A stretch of 7,062 bases of DNA. It comes from DAOMFB01 sp035519355. GTDB lineage: Bacteria > Acidobacteriota > Thermoanaerobaculia > UBA5066. The notes beneath the pieces were generated by a model. That model ran no database searches. It was not told where the DNA came from and was given only the letters and a program-made list of their open reading frames with translations. The stretch spans positions 1-7,062 of the forward strand of contig DATIWM010000077.1 of the NCBI GenBank assembly GCA_035519355.1, given 5' to 3'. Positions 1 through 4,203 of this stretch are shown one piece after another (the first letter of the stretch is position 1; the number at the start of each line of letters is the position of its first letter). The translations under genes and the position numbers were made by a program.

Positions 1-438
1 GACGAGGGCGTAGGCCGCCGAGAGCGTCGCGCGCCGCTCCGGGTCCTCGATGGCGCCCCGGAGGCCGAGGTAAGCCCCGTAGACGAGGAGGAGGAGGGCG
101 ATGGAGGTCTCCCGCGGGTCCCAGTTCCAGTAGGCGTTCCACATGACTCTCGCGAAGATGGAGCCCGTCACGGTCGCCAGGACGCAGAAGACGAAGCCGA
201 GGCGGGCGGCCGCCGCCGCCGCGTCGTCGCTCTCCATCCGCCGCTTCTTCAGGAAGACCGCGGAGTGCCAGGCGGCGAGGAGGAAGGCCAGGCTGGCCAC
301 CCAGGCCATCGGCACGTGGTAGAAGACGATGCGCGACGACTCGCCGACGAAGTTCTGCGCCGGCCGGGCCCAGAGGAACGAGGCCCAGATGATGACCGCC
401 ATGGACAGGCCGAGAGCCAGCTGTGCGGCGCGGATCAC
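1..438 (-). CDS. ccmC: Cytochrome c maturation protein CcmC, N-terminal part (runs off the left edge)
   Basis: CcmC binds haem at the outer face of the inner membrane and passes it to CcmE for attachment to periplasmic apocytochromes c (System I). The 146 visible codons contain about four membrane helices (roughly residues 5-24, 38-58, 78-98, 112-130). FYHVPMAW at 39-46 matches the family's first haem-ligand histidine region (H41). W100 to D107 (WNAYWNWD) is the tryptophan-rich haem-handling motif, usually WGxWWxWD, so two positions deviate. The second conserved His and the C-terminus lie outside the window. GTG at 438 is chosen because GAGGGG lies 9 bases upstream (453-448). An in-frame TTG at 447 sits right against that site and is less likely; an in-frame TGA at 465-463 bounds the frame. 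It follows ccmB by 84 bases and completes an A-B-C order. CcsA of System II shares the fold, but the ccmAB neighbours favour CcmC. Confidence 0.93.
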   Translation of the reverse strand, partial: MIRAAQLALGLSMAVIIWASFLWARPAQNFVGESSRIVFYHVPMAWVASLAFLLAAWHSAVFLKKRRMESDDAAAAAARLGFVFCVLATVTGSIFARVMWNAYWNWDPRETSIALLLLVYGAYLGLRGAIEDPERRATLSAAYALV

Positions 439-447
439 GCCCGGCAA

Positions 448-453
448 CCCCTC
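448..453 (-). promoter_or_regulatory. Ribosome binding site of ccmC
   Basis: GAGGGG read on the minus strand lies 9 bases before the GTG at 438. It decides between this GTG and the alternative TTG at 447, which would leave no spacing. The site is also noteworthy because the head-of-unit genes nearby lack any comparable sequence. Confidence 0.6.
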
Positions 454-461
454 ACCGGCGG

Positions 462-482
462 ATCATAGACCGGGCGGCCCGG
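462..482 (-). promoter_or_regulatory. Candidate ccmC promoter: -10 TATGAT with an adjoining inverted repeat
   Basis: On the minus strand TATGAT (467-462) matches the -10 consensus at five of six positions and would start transcription near 455, just before the ccmC ribosome binding site. Directly upstream, 482-470 is a perfect inverted repeat, CCGGGC-C-GCCCGG, with a one-base centre, lying where a -10/-35 spacer would be. It could be an operator or chance in GC-rich DNA. No -35 hexamer resembling TTGACA is visible. The ten bases GTCTATGATC recur in front of the acyltransferase at 1881. Confidence 0.4.
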
Positions 483-522
483 GCGATTCCGTAGAGCATT
501 TGATCTATTGGGAGGAGGGGAC

Positions 523-1224
523 TTACTCGCGCCAGACGGCGTCGAAGAGGAGGAACGCCGCCGTCGTGACCACCCCGTCGTAGGCGACGAGCAGGCGGAC
601 GAAGTCGAGGCCCGCTTGGAGCCCCTCCTCGGCGGCGGCCACGCGGGTCCCCATGACGGCGCCGACGAGGGGCGGGAGGAGCAGCGGCACGGCGAGGACG
701 GCGAACATCGTCCCCTTGGCCGAGGCCTTGGCCACGATGGCCGCCGTGAAGGTGCAGGCCGAGGCGAGGCCGATGTTCCCGAAGACGAGGAGGAGGAGGA
801 AGAGCGCCGGGCTCCTCACCTCGAACGACATCATCGCGAGGAAGATCGGCACGACGAAGAGCGTGACGACGAAGAGAAGGGCGAGGTTCGCGAGGAGCTT
901 GCCGAGGAGGACCGCCGGCGGCGGCGCGGCCAGCCGGAGGGCGGCCGCGGTCCCGGCGTCCTCCTCCTTTACGAAGACGCGGGCGAGGCCCGTCATCGCC
1001 GAGAAGAAGAGGACGATCCAGAGCAGGACGGAATGCACGGTCGGCCGGTCCTCGGGGGAGAGGCTCGCGGGGCCCACGGCGTAGCCGACCAGCACGAGGA
1101 CGGCGAAGGCGAAGAGGAGGAGGGCGTTGGTCGAGACGCGGGTGCGCCACTCCGAGACGAGGTCCTTCAGAAAGACGGCCCGCGCGGCGCCGAAGATCCC
1201 GGGACGGACGGGGAGCGCCGTCAC
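523..1224 (-). CDS. ccmB: Cytochrome c maturation membrane subunit CcmB
   Basis: CcmB is the integral membrane subunit of the CcmAB(CD) ABC complex, which uses ATP to release haem-loaded CcmE during cytochrome c assembly. The protein has 233 residues, close to the usual 220. It shows six hydrophobic segments (about 33-51, 64-83, 104-130, 138-164, 172-192, 206-229). Between the second and third is the family's cytoplasmic loop, RVFVKEEDAGTAAALRLA (82-99), followed by PPPAVLLGK. The GTG start at 1224 overlaps the ccmA stop as GTGA, so the two are probably translationally coupled; only a weak GGGTGA precedes it. The TAA stop is at 525-523. The Pro-Leu-rich end of helix five (VPLLLPPLVGAV, 179-190) is typical of the family. 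I see no truncation or missing segment. Confidence 0.95.
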   Translation of the reverse strand: MTALPVRPGIFGAARAVFLKDLVSEWRTRVSTNALLLFAFAVLVLVGYAVGPASLSPEDRPTVHSVLLWIVLFFSAMTGLARVFVKEEDAGTAAALRLAAPPPAVLLGKLLANLALLFVVTLFVVPIFLAMMSFEVRSPALFLLLLVFGNIGLASACTFTAAIVAKASAKGTMFAVLAVPLLLPPLVGAVMGTRVAAAEEGLQAGLDFVRLLVAYDGVVTTAAFLLFDAVWRE

Positions 1225-1835
1225 AGCGTCACCCGTTCGTCCGCGAGGGCGAGGTCGCCGGCGTCGTTCGAGGCGACGATGGCGACTCCTCGCGCCCGCT
1301 GCTCCGCGACGACGCGGGCGACGACGGCCCGCCCCGCGTCGTCGAGGTTCGAGCTGGGCTCGTCGAGAAAGAGGATGGCCGGGTGATGCAACGTGGCGTA
1401 GACGAGCTTGACCCGCTGGCGCTGCCCGGTCGAGAGGGCGTGGAGCGGCGTGGACGAGATCCGCGACGGGTCGAGGCCGACGCCGGCGATCGCCTCGTCG
1501 GCCCAGCCGGCCGAGGCCGGACGGCCGTGGAGTTTCGCGAAGAACTGGAGGTTCTCGCGGGCGGTCAGCTCGCCGTAGAGGGAGAGGTCGGGCGCCACCC
1601 AGCCGAGGGCGTCGGCCGCGTCGCGCGGGCGGCGGCGCCGTCCGCCGTCCTCGAGGAAGACCTCTCCCGACGTGGGGCGGATGAGGCCCGCGAGCGTCCG
1701 GACGAGCGTCGTCTTCCCGCTTCCGTTCGGCCCGGCCACGCCGAGGACGCGCCCCGGCGGGACGCGGAACGAGAGCGGCCCGACGATTCGCCGACGGCCG
1801 AAGGAGCGGGTGAGATTCTCGGCGACGAGGTCCAC
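1221..1835 (-). CDS. ccmA: Cytochrome c maturation ABC ATPase CcmA
   Basis: This is the cytoplasmic ATPase that pairs with CcmB. Its 204 residues match the short CcmA type. Walker A is GPNGSGKTT (35-43), the signature is LSTGQRQR (134-141) and Walker B is ILFLDEP (154-160) with catalytic E159. Two nucleotide-sensing positions differ from standard ABC proteins. The Q-loop region reads GWVAPDLSLY (78-87) with no glutamine, and the switch region reads VASND (187-191) with Asn where His is usual. The GTG at 1835 is the only reasonable start before an in-frame TAG at 1868-1866. It has no Shine-Dalgarno sequence and is preceded by a -10-like TATCCT. The gene heads a minus-strand unit with ccmB and ccmC. 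CcmA is preferred over a generic ABC ATPase because of the 4-base overlap with ccmB. Confidence 0.92.
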   Translation of the reverse strand: MDLVAENLTRSFGRRRIVGPLSFRVPPGRVLGVAGPNGSGKTTLVRTLAGLIRPTSGEVFLEDGGRRRRPRDAADALGWVAPDLSLYGELTARENLQFFAKLHGRPASAGWADEAIAGVGLDPSRISSTPLHALSTGQRQRVKLVYATLHHPAILFLDEPSSNLDDAGRAVVARVVAEQRARGVAIVASNDAGDLALADERVTL

Positions 1836-1846
1836 GGAACGGACGG

Positions 1847-1852
1847 AGGATA
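1847..1852 (-). promoter_or_regulatory. Candidate -10 element for ccmA
   Basis: TATCCT on the minus strand lies 11 bases before the ccmA GTG. Transcription starting about seven bases downstream would leave a leader of only a few bases. No Shine-Dalgarno or recognisable -35 is present. The match is TANNNT only, so it is weak alone; support comes from the similar placement at the other head-of-unit genes. Confidence 0.35.
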
Positions 1853-1866
1853 GCGGACGCGCCGTC

Positions 1867-1872
1867 TATGAT
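1867..1872 (+). promoter_or_regulatory. Candidate -10 element for the acyltransferase operon
   Basis: TATGAT matches TATAAT at five of six positions and ends eight bases before the GTG at 1881. That is the spacing expected if the start codon itself is the transcription start. The hexamer also contains the in-frame TGA (1869-1871) that limits the reading frame upstream, and no Shine-Dalgarno sequence lies between. It shares the 45-base divergent gap with the ccmA promoter, so the two polymerase sites must overlap. Confidence 0.5.
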
Positions 1873-1880
1873 CGGACCTC

Positions 1881-2567
1881 GTGCGCGGAAAGATCCTCGG
1901 GTTCCCGATCTTCCTCGTCGTCTGCCTCTGGCGCGCGACGCTCCGGATCCGTCTCGTCGGCCGGGACCACTGGGACGCCGTGAGGAACTCCGGCCGGCCG
2001 GTGCTCTTCGCCCTTTGGCATCAGCGGATGCTCCCGCCGATCTTCTTCCGGGCGTTCAGCGGCGACGTGACCATGGCCTCGAAGAGCCGGGACGGCGACG
2101 TCATCGCGGGCTTCCTCTTCTTCTGGGGCTTCAAGGTCGCGCGCGGCTCGTCGTCGCATGCGGGGGGCGAGGGCCTGCGGCGGATGATCCAGTGGACGCG
2201 GGAAGGGGCCCCCGCGGCCGACCTGACGACGGACGGCCCCCGGGGCCCGGCGCGGCGCTCCAAGGCGGGAGTCGCCCTCCTCGCGGCCGCGCTCGATTCG
2301 CCCGTCATCCCGGTCGGGGCCTCGTGCACGCGGCCGAAGTTCGTGAATTCGTGGGACCGCTACATGCTCCCGATGCCGTTCTCCCGCTGCATCGTTCGCA
2401 CCCGCCCGGCCGTCTTTCGCGAGCCGGGGGAGAGCGACGAGAGCTATCTTCGCCGCCTCGACGCGGAGATCGACCTCGCGACCGAGGAAGCCGACGGGAT
2501 CTGCGGCGTCACGGGCGCTCCTCGCGGACGCGAGGCGGCGGCGCCCGGAGAGGACGATGACGACTGA
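1881..2567 (+). CDS. DUF374/LPLAT-type lysophospholipid acyltransferase-like protein
   Basis: Members of this family are inner-membrane-associated acyltransferase-like proteins linked to lipid or lipid A assembly; the acceptor here cannot be read from sequence. The 228 residues begin with a hydrophobic N-terminal stretch (about 5-22). The family's blocks follow in order: LFALWHQR (42-49) with the likely catalytic H47, ASKSRDGD (66-73), RGSSSHAG (88-95), TTDGPRGP (116-123, usually TPDGPRGP) and SWDRYMLPMPFSR (157-169). The tail ends in an acidic EDDDD. GTG at 1881 is the first start after an in-frame TGA at 1869, and it lacks a Shine-Dalgarno sequence. The gene overlaps the downstream dehydratase by 11 bases, so they are probably one transcript. 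In other genomes DUF374 proteins often sit near Kdo/lipid A genes, but none is visible here. Confidence 0.9.
   Translation: MRGKILGFPIFLVVCLWRATLRIRLVGRDHWDAVRNSGRPVLFALWHQRMLPPIFFRAFSGDVTMASKSRDGDVIAGFLFFWGFKVARGSSSHAGGEGLRRMIQWTREGAPAADLTTDGPRGPARRSKAGVALLAAALDSPVIPVGASCTRPKFVNSWDRYMLPMPFSRCIVRTRPAVFREPGESDESYLRRLDAEIDLATEEADGICGVTGAPRGREAAAPGEDDDD
2547..2553 (+). promoter_or_regulatory. Ribosome binding site of the dehydratase gene inside the acyltransferase
   Basis: GGAGAGG lies within the last codons of the acyltransferase and just before the ATG at 2557. It supports that start and implies re-initiation or coupled translation across the 11-base overlap. Confidence 0.65.
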
Positions 2568-3540
2568 CCGGCTCACCGTCACTCCCGCGGATGTGAAGGC
2601 CGCGCACGAGCGGATCGCGCCGTACGTCCACCGGACGCCCGTCGTCACGTCGCGGACGCTGGACGCCCGGACGGGAGCGCGCCTCTTCCTGAAGTGCGAG
2701 ACGTTCCAGAAGGTCGGGGCCTTCAAGGCGCGCGGCGCCTTCTCACGGCTGCTCCTCCTCTCCCGCGAGGAGCGGCGCCGCGGCGTCGTGGCCTTCTCGT
2801 CGGGAAACCACGCGCAGGCCGTGGCGCTCGCGGCGCGGACGCTCGGCGTTCCCGCCACGATCGTCATGCCGACGGACGCGCCCGGCCTGAAGCTCGCCGC
2901 GACCCGGGGCTACGGGGCGGAGGTCCTCCTCTACGACCGCCACGAAGAGAGCCGGGAGGCGATCGCGAGGCGGCTCGTCGAGGAGCGCGGCGCGATCCTC
3001 GTCCCCCCCTTTGACGACGACGCGGTCATCGCCGGCCAGGGAACCCTCGCCCTCGAGCTTCTCGCGGACGTTCCGGACCTCGATCTGATCGTCACGCCCT
3101 GCGGCGGCGCCGGCCTCCTCTCGGGCGTCGCCGTGGCGGCGAAGGGGGAGCGCCCGGAGATCCGCCTCTACGGCGTGGAGCCGGAGGCGGGCGACGACGT
3201 CCGGCAGTCTGTCGCGAAAGGGGAGCCCGTCTCCATTCCCGTCCCCGTGACGATCGCGGACTCCCTCCAGACGACGCGCCCGTCCGAGCGGACGCTCCGG
3301 ATCGTCCGCGCTCTCATCTCCGCGATCCTGACGGTCTCCGACGACGAGATCCGCCACGCCATGGCCGTCGCCGCGGCGCGGCTCAAGCTCGTCGTCGAGC
3401 CGGGGGGCGCGGCGGGCCTCGCCGCGGTCCTCGCGGGGCGCGTCCCGTCGCTCGCGGGGCGGCGCGCCGGCGTCGTCCTGTCCGGCGGCAACGTCGACCC
3501 GGAGCTCTTCGGACGGCTCGTGGCCGGCGTCCCCGTCTAG
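2557..3540 (+). CDS. PLP-dependent threonine/serine dehydratase-like enzyme (fold type II)
   Basis: The likely reaction is deamination of L-threonine or L-serine to the 2-oxo acid and ammonia. The 327 residues form a single catalytic domain without the C-terminal ACT-like regulatory region of biosynthetic IlvA, as in catabolic TdcB and serine racemase. K57 in GAFKARGA (54-61) is the Schiff-base lysine. SSGNHAQ (81-87) is the PLP-contacting Asn loop, and PCGGAGLLSG (181-190) is the phosphate-binding glycine loop, with Ala replacing one Gly. VEPGGAAG (280-287) and LSGGN (308-312) complete the site. IADSLQTT (233-240) replaces the more usual IADG, another mild deviation. ATG at 2557 has a good Shine-Dalgarno sequence (GGAGAGG). 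The gene is probably co-transcribed with the acyltransferase, although no shared pathway is evident. Serine racemase or hydroxyaspartate dehydratase activity is possible, so no symbol is given. Confidence 0.9.
   Translation: MTTDRLTVTPADVKAAHERIAPYVHRTPVVTSRTLDARTGARLFLKCETFQKVGAFKARGAFSRLLLLSREERRRGVVAFSSGNHAQAVALAARTLGVPATIVMPTDAPGLKLAATRGYGAEVLLYDRHEESREAIARRLVEERGAILVPPFDDDAVIAGQGTLALELLADVPDLDLIVTPCGGAGLLSGVAVAAKGERPEIRLYGVEPEAGDDVRQSVAKGEPVSIPVPVTIADSLQTTRPSERTLRIVRALISAILTVSDDEIRHAMAVAAARLKLVVEPGGAAGLAAVLAGRVPSLAGRRAGVVLSGGNVDPELFGRLVAGVPV
3537..3540. other. Shared palindromic stop CTAG of two convergent genes
   Basis: TAG at 3538-3540 ends the plus-strand dehydratase, and TAG read on the minus strand at 3539-3537 ends the barrel protein gene. 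One CTAG palindrome therefore supplies both stops and the two genes overlap by four bases. No hairpin terminator can lie between them, so each transcript must end inside the other gene, antisense to it. Confidence 0.9.
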
Positions 3541-4112
3541 AAATAGACGTTGAAGCCGCCGCCGGCCTGCCAGGAGTTCGCGCTCATCCCGATCTGCGTC
3601 ACCGCGTCGACGTCGAGGAAGACGTAGCGTCCTTCGACGCGGAGCGAGAGGGCGCGGGCGACGCGGATGTCGACACCGGCCCCGGCGTGGAACGCGAACT
3701 TGTTCTCGATGAAATTCTCCTGCTGCACCTGGGGACCGCTACCCGTCCCCCAGATCCGGTAATAGCCGACTCCGCCGAGGAGGTACGGCTGGACCCGGAG
3801 GTTCGGCAGCAGGTAGGCGATCAACGAGAGCTGGACCGGAACCTGCTGGACGTGGAGTGACGCCGCCCCATCCACGTACTTGTCGCTCCGGTATCCGGCG
3901 AAGAGCTCGGCGGCCAGGACGCCGGTGAAGCGCGTGAGCGCCTGCGCGCCCACGAGGACCGTCCCCTGCGTCCCACCCGTGGCCTGCGCGTAGAAGCCGA
4001 GGGGCCCCGCGCCCGTTCCCGGGTCGGCGTAGGGCTGGCCCGAGGCATCGGCCGGCGCCAGGAGCGGCAGGATCAGGACGGCGGCGGCGGTGAGAAGGAA
4101 GCGGGATCGCAT
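3537..4112 (-). CDS. Small outer-membrane beta-barrel protein (OMP_b-brl/OmpA-barrel-like)
   Basis: The 191-residue product has a clear signal peptide. Basic MRSR is followed by a hydrophobic stretch (5-20), and ASG before Q26 is a plausible signal peptidase I site. The mature part alternates polar and hydrophobic residues as beta-barrel strands do. VQPYLLGGVGYY (107-118) and FHAGAGVDIR (141-150) followed by LSLRVEGRYVF (155-165) are typical of the small outer-membrane barrel family. The protein ends in GGGFNVYF with the terminal Phe recognised by the BAM machinery. The length suits an eight-stranded barrel. The reading frame extends upstream to 4310, but ATG at 4112 is the true start: GGGAGGA (4123-4117) precedes it and the signal peptide begins there. 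It is divergent from the kinase gene. Its ligand or role is unknown. Confidence 0.86.
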   Translation of the reverse strand: MRSRFLLTAAAVLILPLLAPADASGQPYADPGTGAGPLGFYAQATGGTQGTVLVGAQALTRFTGVLAAELFAGYRSDKYVDGAASLHVQQVPVQLSLIAYLLPNLRVQPYLLGGVGYYRIWGTGSGPQVQQENFIENKFAFHAGAGVDIRVARALSLRVEGRYVFLDVDAVTQIGMSANSWQAGGGFNVYF

Positions 4113-4116
4113 CGCG

Positions 4117-4129
4117 TCCTCCCAGTGTA
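4117..4129 (-). promoter_or_regulatory. Ribosome binding site of the barrel gene, with a weak -10-like hexamer beside it
   Basis: On the minus strand GGGAGGA (4123-4117) lies four bases before the ATG at 4112 and overrides the long upstream extension of the frame. Immediately upstream is TACACT (4129-4124), a TANNNT match. If it were a real -10, transcription would start inside the ribosome binding site, so a promoter further upstream is more likely. Confidence 0.6.
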
Positions 4130-4186
4130 CGGGGACGGAGACCGGGCGTCCCGGCGAGGCGGGCTGCGGCCGCGCCGGCGATGGCC

Positions 4187-4192
4187 GATAAT
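4187..4192 (+). promoter_or_regulatory. Candidate -10 element for the kinase gene
   Basis: GATAAT matches TATAAT at five of six positions and lies 11 bases before the GTG at 4204. It contains the in-frame TAA (4189-4191) that bounds the kinase frame upstream. No Shine-Dalgarno sequence intervenes. A start site about seven bases downstream would leave a leader of roughly three to five bases. No clear -35 is seen in the GC-rich sequence upstream. Confidence 0.45.
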
Positions 4193-4203
4193 CGTGCCGA
4201 CCG

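Noticed and set aside
500..504. TTGAT half-site resembling half of an FNR box, between ccmB and ccmC
   Set aside because: The matching ATCAA half is absent at the required four-base spacing, so only chance similarity remains.
508..1386. A 292-codon plus-strand open frame opposite ccmB and ccmA
   Set aside because: It is extremely rich in Glu, Arg and Gly with no recognisable fold, while the opposite strand gives clear CcmB and CcmA.
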